Shown here: one piece after another, positions 1 through 11,571 of the stretch
Numbering within the stretch: the first letter of the stretch is position 1
Layout: each line of letters starts with the position of its first letter
Assembly: GCA_018340375.1 (NCBI GenBank)
Contig: JAFFJZ010000084.1
Coordinates: forward strand, 372,001 to 436,000
DNA length: 64,000 nt
Direction: 5' to 3'
Origin: Gonatopus flavifemur
Taxonomy: Eukaryota; Arthropoda; Insecta; Hymenoptera; Dryinidae
The notes under the pieces: generated by a model
Seen by the model: only the letters and a program-made list of their open reading frames with translations
The model's database searches: none
Told to the model about the DNA's origin: nothing
Position numbers and translations under genes: made by a program

Positions 1-355
1 GAAAATCAAGCCTCGCCAGTACTTCGCCATCGCGGAAATTGTGTTTTCTTTCTTGGATGAAAAGATTTCGTTGCTTTGAGATGAATGAATGGGGTTCGTC
101 TTCCTAACCGCTCTTCCTAACCTCTCTACATTTTTTGGCCTCCCCCTTCTTCTTCCCGTCTCCTCCCCACTATTATTACCCGTTGGGGTTGACCATATTT
201 CTTCCTCTAGCTTCCTCTCATTCTCCTCTTCCTCTACCTTTTCTTTTTTCTTGGTCTGCTCTATCGCTGACTCTAATCCCTTCGTCCGTTGGTCTGACTC
301 TGACTTTCCCTTATCTACTTCTATCGTCTGACCCTTCCCTTTTCTTCCACTTCAT
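1..355 (-). CDS. Unrecognised open frame running off left edge
   Basis: Read on the minus strand, about 118 codons stay open from near base 355 to base 1, with the frame continuing beyond the window. The product is highly charged (runs of Glu and Lys), followed by a basic RRRGRPKNVERLGRAV stretch. There is no ATG in the visible part, so it is an internal or damaged segment. Charged, disordered sequence with a basic tail is seen in ORF1 or gag-like proteins of non-LTR retrotransposons, and the plus strand here is strongly pyrimidine-rich, as expected opposite such a frame. I do not recognise a family; LINE ORF1 is only an inference, and a host protein fragment is possible. Confidence 0.3.
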
Positions 356-890
356 TCATTTTCCCGTCTAACTCTAACCCTACCTTTTCTCCTTCCTTCA
401 TTCTCTTCCTCACTACTCCGCCCGATGCCGCCACTATCCACTTCACTTCCTCTTCTCTCTGCCTTATCCTCTCCACTACTTTTCTCTACTACCAGCTTGA
501 ACTCTCAAACGTATGTGTCGCCCCTCACTTGCTTCTTCTCTCTTTCCCCTCTAACTCCTGTACACCACGTGCTTTCCCACTAACTTCCTCCTTTTTCTAC
601 TTCTACACTTACTCCACTTCCACCTCACACCTAAAAACCTACACTTTCACTAACCCTTTCACTTCTCCCTATTCATTTCTTTTTCCTACTTCGAATTCCC
701 TACAAAAATCACTTTATATCTCACACTTGTCACACGCTACTCTTCCCATGCACACGTCATCCGGAAGTCGATAATCCCTGTAGATGTATTGATACAAAAT
801 ACAGCTGATGAACAAAGGATAATGCAATTCACCCTGAGTGATATCGCTATAAGAAGAATCCTTCAGTAGAATCATAAAATTCCTATTACA
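356..890. other. Pyrimidine-rich intergenic stretch
   Basis: The plus strand is almost pure C/T up to about base 700, continuing the strand asymmetry of the left-edge frame. The minus strand would read as charged peptide but is interrupted by stops. From 700 to 890 the bias disappears and I see no gene or repeat. Confidence 0.4.
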
Positions 891-892
891 TA

Positions 893-2180
893 TTAGGTGT
901 ATAACTTTGCTTCCGCCGTTTTTTCCCGAAATTCGAGGCTTTATTGTAAAAAACTGGTTATACATTTATGATTCAAAGTATTGTCCATCGCTGGCCACTA
1001 CTTCCTCCCATCTTTCAGGCAGCATACGAATCCCGCGTTGAAAAAACTGGTCATCTCTTGAAGCGATCCACGAATCGATCCAATTTTTTGCTTCTTCATA
1101 AGACCAGAAGTGCTAGTCTGCTAGGCCGTGTGCAATTGATCGAAACAAGTGATAGTCCGAGGGAGCAACGTCTGGAAAATACGGCGGGTGGGGTAAGACT
1201 TCCCACTTCAAAGTTTCCAAGTGTGTCTTGACCACTTTCGCAACATGGGGTCGAGCATTGTCATGCCGTAAAATCACTTTATCATGTCTCTCGTTGTATT
1301 GCGGCCGTTTGTCTTTCAATGCTCGGCTCAAACGCATTAATTGCGTTCGATAACGATCGCCTGTGATTGTTTCAGTCGGTTTTAACAACTCATAATACAC
1401 TACGCCGAGCTGGTCCCACCGAATACTGAGCATAACCTTGGAACCGTGAATATTCGGTTTGGCCGTCGACGTGGAAGCATGGCCGGGATATCCCCATGAT
1501 TTTCTGCGCTTGGGATGATCGTAATGAACCCATTTTTTGTCCCCAGTCATAATGCGATGCAGAAATCCCTTCCGTCTTTGCCTTGCAAGCAGCTGTTCAC
1601 AAACACACAAACGCCGTTCAACATCTCTCGGCTTCAACTCGTACGGCACCCAATTTCCTTGTTTCTGAATCATTCCCATGACTTTCAGGCGTTTTGAAAT
1701 GGCTGGTTGCGTCACTCCCAAATAATCCTGCCAATTCCTGTTGCGTTTGACACGAGTCTTGATCAAATAATGTCTCAAATTCTGGATCTTCGGAAATCTT
1801 CTCTCTTCCACCGCGATGCTGGTCTTCGACGTTGAAATCACCGTTCTTGAAGCGTTGAAACCACTCTCGGCACTTTCTTTCACTAATAGCGGCCTCAACA
1901 TAGGTATTTGAGAGTATTCGATGAGCCTCAGCCGCAGATTTCTTCATATTAAAGCAGGAAATTAAAACCGCCAGCAAATGACGAGAATTTGGCTCGTGAA
2001 CTGACATGTTTAATCGAGAATAACTTTATGATGCAGACACAAATCGACTAATATTTCGATGGCGTCATGTTTACAAATACTCAAGCTTATTGTATGACAT
2101 CTATGATGTATTTATTTCGACTACCCCTTACCGCTACAGCCATCTACTGCAAAACGGCGGAAGCGAAGTTATACACCTAA
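893..2180 (-). mobile_element. mariner element (Tc1/mariner, D,D34D), 1288 bp
   Basis: The ends are 30-bp inverted repeats, 893-922 and 2151-2180, beginning TTAGGTGTATAACTT and differing at one base. They are flanked on both sides by TA (891-892 and 2181-2182), the duplication expected of this superfamily. Length (1288 bp), end structure and a single intron-less transposase frame are those of a complete mariner. The transposase on the minus strand is disabled, so this copy is a recently dead but structurally whole element. Confidence 0.95.
966..2007 (-). pseudogene. mariner transposase, two lesions
   Basis: This is a cut-and-paste transposase acting in the nucleus on the element's own ends. 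The frame starts at ATG 2007. The N-terminal helix-turn-helix region (SERKCREWFQRFKNGDF) is followed by the catalytic domain, with the first Asp in TGDKKWVHYD, the second in HDNARPHVA and the third in APSDYHLF, 34 residues after the second. A one-base frameshift near 1725 (after QQELA) moves the reading frame. An in-frame TAG at 1113-1115, probably a CAG to TAG change, precedes the normal C-terminus ending at TAA 966-968. The full frame would be close to 345 residues, the usual mariner length. Only these two lesions are visible. Confidence 0.95.
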
Positions 2181-2182
2181 TA

Positions 2183-3145
2183 CATATCATGAAAATCGTT
2201 GATGATTTGATAATAATTTCATTTATTTGTCTAAATAATCAGAGTTCAGATTTGAATAAGTTCTTTTCTGCGATTTCATATGTTGTACGTCAAAAAACGT
2301 CACATGTTTCTCTGCGAACCTCAAATGTTATATAAAAAGAGGACATAGTGGAATTCAATTCTATCGTGATAGAAAGCATGAAGGTAGCCTCCATGTGTTG
2401 GAAATCCCTCTTAACAGGCATTCTTGAAAATCGAAGCAATTCCTAAATCACGTTGACTTAGATCATTGAAATTAAATACTAATGATCAAACCCTTGGCTG
2501 CTCTATTATCGAACAGCTGTATGTATTTTCCCCCTTGTATTCCAAGTATAGATATAGGATCTGAATAACAATCCATAATTTCCATTGTAAAATTCCAGAT
2601 CATTTTGATAATCAATCAAGAAATAAACGTCACATTGTACAATCTCGTAATGCTGTGAGCATTCGAGGAAACTCTGGAATGATAGTGCAATTGTATTTTA
2701 TGAGTAACGATTCCCGAGATTGAATCCCTAAAATTTGAATAATTTTTGCAAAAAATTCCCGACCGTTTTTAGCAACAACCGATGTTCTATCGCACAACAC
2801 CGTAATGCTACAGCATTTTGAGGGGAACTCTAACACGGCTGTGTTGTAGAATATCAAAATCAATCACTGATCATATTCTTCCAATGGGAATTTCTGGATT
2901 TGTATTTCCATTAATTTGGCAATTGGTTACTAACGTTGTCCGTTGCTTCACTCGTTCTTGATTGACTCCGGATTTCCATGAAATTACATACGCCAATGAA
3001 ATATTAATACATCAGAATTTTTTTGACAACTCAATTGATGAAAATCTCACTGGAAGTTTCATTCAAATTGAATAATATTATAGCAGAAGAATAAAAGTAC
3101 GCTTAGATTTCCCTTCCTTGAGGAGTTGAATAGGATCTTACAAAA
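2183..3145. other. No gene seen; upstream of decayed gypsy element
   Basis: AT-rich sequence. If the Ty3/gypsy element that follows had a 5' LTR and leader they should lie here, but I could not find a matching copy downstream of the element, so no LTR is called. A vague internal similarity between about 2635 and 2690 and about 2790 and 2835 (both around a TAATGCT core) is too weak to call a repeat. Confidence 0.3.
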
Positions 3146-4449
3146 ATGCCGAACGGTAATGATCCTCCACCTGGTGGTTCAGGAGCTCAATTAAACAATT
3201 CGGAAATTATGATGCAGTCTATCGCTGAATGCATGTCACTACAACAAAGTATTTTCAATTTCCCTTATTTCGATGGGAAAAATATTCCTCTAAAAATTTT
3301 CCCCAATATATCTAAAATGGAGCAGCTCACATGCCTCCTACGTCGTAAAGAGCTCATGTAAGAGCATTTCTAGGAAGATTACAAGGTAGCGCAAGGGACA
3401 GCACTTTTGGGAAAACTTTCAATATCGTAGACGATTTGATTGCATTTAAAATCTCGATTCACACCAGGACAAAGTTACCTTTATTACCATCAAGAAATTA
3501 GAAATATCAAGATGAGACACGGAGAAACCGTGAGTGATTTTCATGACAGGCCTAATTTGCTATTAAGTGGAGCCAAAGTCGAGTTGCAAGAGAAATAAAA
3601 TAATCATGTTGATGAAACGCTCAAACCGATACAGAAATGTGCATTAGAATCATTTGCCAAAGCATTCCCAGATGAATTGGCTAGCGCAGTGGATGCACGG
3701 GATCCACAAGATTTGGATGATGCACATGAAATTGCAGTGAAAAGGAAAATAAGAATGAGAACTGGGATTATTCCGGGGAGAGAGCCCGCGAGAGTTTCTT
3801 TTTCTGACGATAATTATCACGATTCTTCACGTTCTCGACGCTATAATCAGGATAGAACCCATGAAAATTATCTAAATTATGCAATCTCCGTTTCTAAGAA
3901 ATCTATGACTTCTAGTCCCGAAACTTTTTTGAATGCGACTGGAATTCTCGAAAAACCTCAGAATGCATTCCACGGTTCCGATCCATCTGAACACTCATTA
4001 GGATCTGTGACAAATTCTCCTTATCCGTATTATTATCTGCCACCAATGCCATATTGTCAACATCCTACACCATTTGCACCGAACCCCTATATGTCATATG
4101 GGCCTCATCCACAAACCTCACATCATTACACTTGATCATTTTCCATCTTCCGATAGGAAGATATTATTCTCCTAATCGACAATATTCATCTGGGGAGAAC
4201 AGGCGAGAAAATTCCTCTAGTGGATACTCTCGATCAGATCGCGCTGATAATGCGAATTCAAATGATAAGAATAGGGACAGTCCAAACTTCGCTCGAAATT
4301 CCAAAGAATATAGGAATTGCAATAAGAATAGCGAAGATTCTTTAAACGAACCACGGACTCGACATACGGACGCGATGACGAGTCAAAAACCAAAATGTGA
4401 ACGTCTAGCTGCAGTGAAATTCCTAGAGACAGAGGATCAGAGGATGTAG
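3146..4449 (+). pseudogene. gag of the first gypsy element
   Basis: The ATG at 3146 opens a frame beginning MPNGNDPPPGGSG and reaching a PYFDGKN segment, like the start of many gypsy Gag cores. It breaks by 3361. A second open stretch, 3677-4135, contains FAKAFPDELASAVDARDPQDLDDAHEIA-type core sequence, and a third, 4054-4449, continues with a Ser/Arg/Asn-rich tail. Together they resemble one Gag of roughly 430 residues split by frameshifts. I see no clear CCHC knuckle here, unlike the second gypsy element of this window. The identification rests mostly on position upstream of protease and RT. Confidence 0.6.
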
Positions 4450-4504
4450 ATTTTGAATCCCCTAGTGTCGAAATGTTTTCGGGAAATCGCATCAGGGTCG
4501 AGCG

Positions 4505-4790
4505 TAATTCCTAATAGATACCGGTGCAACCACCAATATCATTGAATCAACCGCATTGGATGAAAATATAGTGATTGCTCTTGGTGATTCAGTTCCTATA
4601 ATAGGGAATCCACCATATAAAGTTGATACTATAGTTACGACAATTATCAAACTTCTGGATCAGCTCGTCAAATTCCATGTAGTTAGATCTTCATTTCCAT
4701 TGAATTGAGAAGGAATTATAGGAGAGGAATATTCAAAACAAGAGCAAGCTGATATTTCATCCGCACAAAATGTGCAAAGTAACGCAGAGT
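4505..4790 (+). pseudogene. retroviral-type aspartic protease remnant
   Basis: The plus-strand frame reads LIDTGATTNIIEST, the DTGA active-site motif of retropepsins. About 45 residues later comes a flap-like region, and after a stop near 4707 an IIGEEY stretch matching the position of the usual IIGxDF motif. It would have processed the Gag-Pol polyprotein as a dimer. It sits directly between gag and RT, as in Ty3/gypsy elements. At least one in-frame stop makes it a remnant. Confidence 0.75.
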
Positions 4791-5038
4791 GATCCCATGA
4801 AATAATTCCATTCTCTTGGCGAAGTTGAGAAAAATTCGGATGTCAATGAGAGGAATTTAGAATCACGTGTTTTGTGCTTGCAAGCTCGGATGGAGCAATC
4901 AATTCCCATAGATATAATGAATTCGGAACTTCAAGAAGGATATTCACCGAGGTTAGAAACACCAGATAGCATCTATATAGGTGAAGCTCTAGTATCCACG
5001 AAAGAAGAAGGAGTTCGTCATGTTTTGGCAATGAATAC

Positions 5039-5883
5039 ACACGGAGAGAAATGGATTCTAAGGGGTATAAGAAATATTATAAAAACAAGAATATTTTATA
5101 CTAAGCATGAGGACAAGGATCTAGATTCTAACCACAAGTATATATTTATTATAAAGATGTTCACTTCGAGGTAGTAAATGTATTTTTTACCCAGTAAGAT
5201 ACTATTTCATAGAAGGCAAGAAAAAAGGTTCGTTCCTATTACAATATAGGATTTTCACAACTACTATCTCCGGATGTTTACAGTAAGGAAACAATATTAT
5301 GGAAAAAAAATATTACTTCGCCGGATGTGAACTCGGGCTCATAACGTCACAGTCGGTCACCTTGACCGCTCAGCTACTGACGTTCGCTTGAGTACATAAG
5401 AATTGTAGCTGTACTTGAAGTACATCAGATCTTCAAACGATGTGAATTTCAAGGAACTTATGGTTCGCACTCGATTTTCGTTGAAAAGGGAGATTATAAT
5501 GATTAATGAAAAATGGTTATTCATCGTAACTATATATTTTGTTGGTTCTTATGATACTATTGATGAAATATCCATTTAATCACTGCAAGTAACCGAGATT
5601 CTTATGGATAAAATATGGATTCTAACGATAACTATATATTTTGTTGGTCAATATAATATTATTTTTAAAATCTGCATTTCATTACTGTAAATAACAGAGA
5701 TTCTTACGATTAAAATACAGATTCCAACGGTAAATATATTACTTTTATAATAAACATATTTTGACCGTGAAAATCTTGTATTTTAGGACTAAAGAAATAG
5801 TTAATACCTCTAAGCATACAGATATTAACAGTGAGTATCCACATTTCTATAATACGATTTGTATAATCCATTTCTCTTCGTGT
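5039..5883. mobile_element. Inverted-repeat DNA element (CACGGAGAG family)
   Basis: The left end reads ACACGGAGAGAAATGGATTC and the right end, reversed, ACACGAAGAGAAATGGATTA, giving imperfect inverted repeats of about 23 bp. The element sits between protease and RT of the gypsy copy, whose coding sequence resumes just after 5883. Nothing inside looks coding. From about 5520 to 5750 a unit of about 103 bp (core ACTATATATTTTGTTGGT) is repeated two to three times. The first 300 bp are clearly related to 61271-61590 near the right end of the window, so this is a multi-copy family. A two-base AC may be the target duplication. Confidence 0.6.
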
Positions 5884-5885
5884 AC

Positions 5886-7290
5886 TGGAAAAAGATGAAA
5901 TTGAAATTCCTCCACAGGAAATAGTTCCGTTCAGATATCACTATCTAGAAAACGGATCGGATTCTGATGTTGATTGAAAATCATCAACTGTCCAGGATAG
6001 AATCGATAGATCCAATTTGATATCAAACCAATTGAATTTGAAAGATTTGAATCAAGAAGAAATTAAACATGTATTAGACATAGTAGAGAAATATCCATTT
6101 CATTCCTTGCTACCTGGTGATAAATTGAGTTATATTTCCCATAGCAAACATAGAATTTTTTATGGAAATAGACCAGTTGACTTTGGAGAATATAGATTCC
6201 CTCCTGTACATGAAAAGGAAATATAACGTAAATTCAACTCGAATTGAGAAATAATATGAAATCACCAACTCCACCTCATAATTCTCCGATCTGGATAGTA
6301 CCAAAAAACCTGATTCACAGGGTAATCCACGTTGACGTATGGTTACAGGTTCTCGTGAATTGAATTCACAGACAATGGGAGATGCTTATCCGTTACCTAA
6401 CATGAGTGAAATTCACGACCAATTAAGTGAAGCTAAATATTCTACAGTAATAGATCTTGCAAGTGGCTGCTAACAAATTCTTATGGATCTAAAAGATAGG
6501 CATGAGACAGCTTCTACTATACCTCATGATCATTATGAATTTGTTAGGATGCCAGAAGGTTTAAAAAATTCCCGTGCAACATTTCAAAGAATGATGGATA
6601 TCGTTTAACGAGGACTCTAGGAAGAAGAATTATTTATCGATTTAGATGATATAGTTGTTTTTGCGAAATCTCTAGAAGAACATGAACGTAGAATTTATTG
6701 ATTGTTCAAAAGGCTATGGGAAGCTCAAATGAGTTTTCAACCTGATGAGTGTCAGTTTTTAAGGGAAGAAGTGGTCTATCTAGCTCACAAATCACTCAGG
6801 ATGGTGTACAACCAGATCCGACTGGAATCCAAGCAGTGAGAATTCCCTAGGCCTCAGAATCAGGGAAACATCCGACAGTTTTTAGGATTAGCCGGTTATT
6901 AACGTATATTCATCAGAAATTTTGCAAAGATAGCCAAACCACTTACTGAACTGTTGAAAAAGAACGCTCAATTCATTTGGACAAAAGAACATACATAAGG
7001 CTTGAGGAAATTACGGGAAGCTCTCTGTAAAGAAACAATTCTGCAGTATCCGAATTTTGACAAGGAATTCACTTCAACGACCGATGCTTCTGATCTCGCG
7101 ATAGGCGCAGTACTCAGTCGAAATCTCGACGGTTTTAATCTACCCGTTGCTTATCTATCTCGAACCTTGACTAAACCTGAACAAAATTATTCGACCACCG
7201 AAAAGGAATGCTTAGTAGTTTCATATGCAGCAGTCCATTTCAGACCGTATTCACGCTATTTAGCGATCATGAGCCTTCAGAATGGATAGA
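5886..7290 (+). pseudogene. reverse transcriptase and RNase H of the first gypsy element
   Basis: With stops and shifts removed by eye, the order of RT blocks is standard. These include PLLPGDKL-type leader, NSPIWIVPK, YPLPNMSEI, YSTVIDLASG, RMPEGLKN and the polymerase site as LDDIVVFA, followed by the FLGLAGY-like block near 6880. The RNase H begins at about 7060 with TTDASDLAIGAVLSR and continues through YSTTEKECLVV. More than ten stops or shifts are visible, so no product is made. Sequence type is Ty3/gypsy. It is less similar to the second gypsy element of this window than a recent duplicate would be. Confidence 0.85.
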
Positions 7291-9160
7291 TTCGATTGAA
7301 GATCCCGGTCAACGACTCATTCGTTGGGTTTGAAACTACGCGACTATGATTATAATTTTATACATAAACCCGGAAAATTGAATACAAATGCCGATGCTTC
7401 ATCACGAAATCCTGTAACCGAGGAAAATACGTACAGTTCTGATGAAATTGATCTAGAATCCACTAGAGAAAATGGTTCCTCTGTAGAGAGTGATTCAAAA
7501 ATTTCAGAAATCGAAGATTCAAGTAAAATCTTGACGATGGAAAATAAATCGGGTATTCCCACAAGAACAGATAAATCAGATGAACCTAAATCGGAATGTT
7601 CTGAAGATTCAGAAAAAACGAAGGAAAAAAATGAATTGAGAGAAACAGACCTACCTCGGGAGGAAAATTCTAGAGCACCTTCTTATTTCAATACAAGTTG
7701 GATAGCTAGTCGAACACTGCAAAATTGGAACAACAGGGTCAAAAATCGGAAATCACGAAAACTATACAATCCACTCGAGAAGAGAACCCTCCCGATTCTT
7801 CTTCTACTGAAGATGAATCGGAGGCAAAAGGACATTCACTACCCGCGTACAGGAGACAGAAAAGTGTGTTACCGAGTCTTGGAACGCCACAGATACCTGA
7901 GGTACCAAAGGACGGGGAACACACAGAAGTCGAATGAGTACAATTATAGTAAAAAATTTCATTATCCCCACTCAAGACTGAAACCATGATCGAATGAACT
8001 GAGAAAAAGGATAGCGATGATGAGGTATGTAGACAACACGAAGATGAAGAACCAGAAAGTCGAGAAGAATTGCCTTTCGATTTGAAAGAATTGCAGGGAT
8101 TGCAAGAATCCCTCGGAAAATTCGACAGATCCCTACAAAACAAGAGCCATTTTGTTGAAGAAGAAGAGGAAGAAGAGATTGAAATACGAGTAACGGGAAG
8201 TATCTCAGAAGGAGGATCAATAAGTGATTCAACTGAAGAAATTTCATTTGACCATGATCCCTATGATACAGAGGATGAAGAAATAGAGAGAAAGAATACA
8301 GAAATTAGTCGAAAACGTTGAAAAATTTGAAGATAAACTCGGAGCAAAAGTCGATGAACAAGTTGCACAACCAACCAACCAACTATATTGGCAGATATTC
8401 AGAAAATGAGGAATTAGAAATTAGCAGTAGAACTGACGCAATAGAACATTCGATGATTCATAATCCAACACAAAATCGAACAATAAATACACCTTCCACT
8501 ACATCGGAACCATTGGCCTTATCTACTCCTTTTCCAACCAACCAAACTCAAAAGGGGAAATCGTCAACAACCCCGAAACGAGTAGTATCGTCAATTCCAA
8601 ATCCTCATGGAAATTCTATGAGAATTCAAATCACAGAGTCCATCTCACCTGATATGGATCCTATAAGTCCGTTGAATTCGGGACGCGCTCTACAAAACGT
8701 GAAGATTATATAATATTCCAGAGAAAATATGAAGCTGAAATTAGCGGCGACGAGCTAGCGGTGGATTGATTTAACTTTTGATAGAACTATTTTTTTGGGA
8801 TATTTAAGTAGTTAGATCGCGTTATTGAAAGCCCCCCAATCAATTCTTGATATGAAAAATATTCGAATCCAGTGCAATCAAAAGTTACATCAATCCGCCG
8901 CTAGCTTCGCCGCCGCTAGTTTCAGCTTTGTGAGAAAATTTGACATATCAGAAATCGAATTGGGTTTTTTTCCTGCAAATTGTGAGTTCATCACTCTCAT
9001 TTTAACCGATCATATTGTGAGATACTAGAATTTTGAATTCTGATCAATTGAAAAAGATCGAACCCAAATTGGGGCGAATTTCAGTAACTCGGAGAAGAAA
9101 ATATTGAATTTCCAGTGCTGTATTGGAAGAAGAATACCTTGACAAAATTTCAGAAGAAAA
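7291..9160 (+). pseudogene. RNase H end and long acidic linker before integrase
   Basis: The frame from 7324 reads LRDYDYNFIHKPGKLNTNADA, the usual end of gypsy RNase H, then turns into about 190 residues rich in Glu, Ser, Asp and Lys. Short open frames 7972-8713 continue the same low-complexity character. A linker of this size between RNase H and integrase is longer than usual. Part of the gain is a 203-bp inserted MITE (8729-8931). I cannot tell whether the acidic sequence was once translated as part of Pol. Confidence 0.5.
8729..8931. mobile_element. Foldback MITE, 203 bp, 8-bp duplication
   Basis: The left end ATGAAGCTGAAATTAGCGG and reversed right end ACAAAGCTGAAACTAGCGG start a palindrome covering most of the element. 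The GC-rich GCTAGC blocks face each other. The flanking GAGAAAAT at 8721-8728 and 8932-8939 is an exact 8-bp duplication, which fits a hAT-type element. No coding sequence. Confidence 0.8.
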
Positions 9161-9166
9161 TTAAAT

Positions 9167-9592
9167 TTGCATATTAAAAAATTCGAAGGGAATATTATTA
9201 GATTTGGAAATCAAAAATATCAGAATTACGAAGAACGAAGACTTCATCGAAGTCATTCCTCAGGGTACATTATTGAAATATTAACGAAAATTTTTAGGAA
9301 AACTGACATCGGAATAACGATCTGTTATGATGAAGTCATCGTACTCCCTGAAGAACTCCATGGAAGTATTATTGCAGAATACCACGGGAGTTTGATAGGA
9401 GGACATAACGGAATCAGTAGAACGTATCGTAGAGCCCGCGAAAATTCTACTGGCCTGGCATGAGAGATGATAATCAAAATCTCATGCGCAATTGTAACAG
9501 TTGTCAGAATCAAAAGTTAATAGGAGCGAAAACCAGAAAACCTATGCTTATAACAGATACCCTGATAGATCCATCCACCAAAGTTTCACTGC
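9167..9592 (+). pseudogene. integrase, N-terminal zinc-binding part
   Basis: The frame contains LPEELHGSIIAEYHGSLIGGHNGISRTYRR followed after a shift by the pair of cysteines in NCNSCQNQK, the HHCC domain of retroviral-type integrases. It ends at TKVSL just before the D-x-x-GP block of the catalytic core. The coding sequence is broken there by the 9593-11571 insertion and resumes at MDTVGPLPI. The CATATATG element therefore split the gene at its core. Confidence 0.8.
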
Positions 9593-9608
9593 CCTAGTGG
9601 AAATGAAT

Positions 9609-9780
9609 CATATATGACCCATATATGACCCATATATGATCCATATATGATCCCCACAAAACATATATGACCATATATGCCCCATATATGTGGCCGAAGC
9701 TTCATCAGTGATACATATAAAGCATATATGGTACCACGCGCAACATATATGTTTGCAGGAAACGATCAAAAACATATATG
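9609..9780. repeat. Left array of ten CATATATG palindromes
   Basis: Exact CATATATG copies start at 9609, 9620, 9631, 9642, 9662, 9672, 9683, 9723, 9744 and 9773. The first four are spaced by exactly 11 bp. The repeated core plus three variable bases looks like a series of protein-binding sites on one face of the helix. Confidence 0.9.
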
Positions 9781-10694
9781 ATTCATATTTGGTATAATCA
9801 TTTGCTATGTATGGATCATTTCATATCGGATTTTCCGAGAGTTCATACATATTTTTGGAATGGTTATCCCGAATTCTCTGTTGAAAAATGTGACATACGT
9901 ATCATTTGTTTCTTTTTTTCTTATTCTATTATGATTTCAGGTTTACAACATATGTCGAAGTTCTTGGTCTCTAAAACCCACTTTTTTTCAAATGCCTGTA
10001 TCTTGGGAAGCTTTCAATACAAAGAATTATTATTAATATGGAACTTAGGATTTTACCTCAACTTTTCACAAAGTCAAGAGAAAATTTCTTTCCAAGGACG
10101 TATTTTGCCGTAATTCGACGATGGAAGTGAAAAGAGGATTTCATTCAAATTCGAATATGTTTGATTTTAAAATTCCACAAGCAAAACTAATTTCTGGAAC
10201 ATAACAATAATTTTCGTTTCGTTTTCGAAAATGTTACTCCACGGCATTCGAGAGATCTAGACAAAACAAGGGTGGCCTGAGAACTCCGCGTGCTCGATTA
10301 TTCAAGATTTGTAATGCAGCATAGATACAAGACATTTCATGGACGGATTGATGTGTAATTTCAAGTTATTGAGTTATCTTTTTTGTCTTATTTTATTTAT
10401 ATTCCTTGAATGTCCTAGAAAATTACCATTTCCAGAACTGAACCAAAAGTATTGCTATGCACCATAGATCGATCGTGTTTGGTGAATAAAAAAATTAACC
10501 CGTTGAGGTCACACTTCAAAGTACTTACGTAAAGGTTACACAGGGTCTTTCAGGCCCCAAACCAAAGCAACAGATGTCATTCACGCAGTCTTTCAAATAT
10601 TGTTGCAGATTTCTCAGTAAAATTTACATCTCGGTGTCTTTGACAATAACAGAAGGCAGCACAAATTAAAATTCACGACAAGCACTGTAAGCTA

Positions 10695-10849
10695 CCCTGA
10701 CGAAAATTTTTGTCATAATTTCTCATAATTTCTCATTGTCCCAATTCATGGAGAAAATATGAGAAAGAACAATAGAATTCCTCATATTTCCTCCATAAAT
10801 TGAGACAATGAGAAATTATGAGAAATTATGACAAAAATTTTCGTCAGGG
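10695..10849. mobile_element. Foldback MITE, 155 bp, TA duplication
   Basis: It is an almost perfect palindrome starting CCCTGACGAAAATTTTTGTC and ending in its reverse complement, with TA on both sides (10693-10694 and 10850-10851). A relative with the same ends lies at 17392-17526. Confidence 0.9.
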
Positions 10850-11191
10850 TACGGAACCACAGACTCCCCCTAGAGCCTTTTGGACTCCTGGTGATCTCAA
10901 AGGGCTGAAAATGTCCAAATTCGAATTTTTGAGAAGTTCAGAAAAAATCCCAACTTTTATGCCTCATTAGTAATTCTGTGTGTTGAGACCTTTGCGAGAT
11001 ACACGCATTTGAAAAGAACTGGATTTGTCAAAACTAAAAGCTCTGACACATTGTAAACCGGTGAACACAATAGAATAAAAAAGAGCAAACAAACAAATTT
11101 GACAAGTATCTCATATTTTTCAACGAAGAATTCAAAAATAATTATTCTAAAAATATTGAGGAACTCATTGTGAATCTGACCTGCAATAACT

Positions 11192-11555
11192 CATATATGT
11201 ATTATATGTGATCCACAATTGTTGATCTACCAATTCGGAGTTCATATATGAGCCATATATGGTTTTCAAGAATAAGCGGGAGTTCATATACATGAAAGAA
11301 GTCGCTCCTCTCAAGCAACCGGCGGCGGCTCCAGTGAAAGGGGGATGGAGTCCAGTCCCAACGAACCGCTTTCAATTCTCGTAGGAGAGACTTTTTTTAT
11401 ACCCCTCAATAAATGGAAATAAATCATATATGGGTCACATACGGGCCATATATGGGTCATATATGGGTCATATATGGTTCATATATGTTTGGATTACTCA
11501 TAACATATATGATCCATATATGGTCTATATATGGGGCATATATGGGTCATATATG
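11192..11555. repeat. Right array of CATATATG palindromes, 11-bp spaced
   Basis: Exact copies start at 11192, 11243, 11254, 11425, 11447, 11458, 11469, 11480, 11504, 11515, 11537 and 11548. Degenerate copies at about 11436 and 11526 fill the 22-bp gaps. Nearly all steps are 11 or 22 bp. The array mirrors the left one. Confidence 0.9.
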
Positions 11556-11571
11556 GTGCATTTCCACTAGG

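Larger units (their letters stand above)
9593..11571. mobile_element. Non-autonomous element with phased CATATATG ends
   Basis: It starts CCTAGTGGAAATG and ends with the reverse complement CATTTCCACTAGG, and sits exactly inside the integrase reading sequence. Behind each terminus lies an array of the palindrome CATATATG. The interior has no convincing coding frame; the 111-codon frame at 9778-10113 looks random and hydrophobic. A 155-bp MITE (10695-10849) is nested in it. A target duplication is not obvious, so the exact base of each end is uncertain by a few bases. The superfamily is not identified. Confidence 0.75.

Noticed and set aside
9778..10113. 111-codon hydrophobic frame in the CATATATG element
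   Set aside because: No recognisable domain; it starts inside the repeat array and has low-complexity Phe/Ile content expected from AT-rich DNA.
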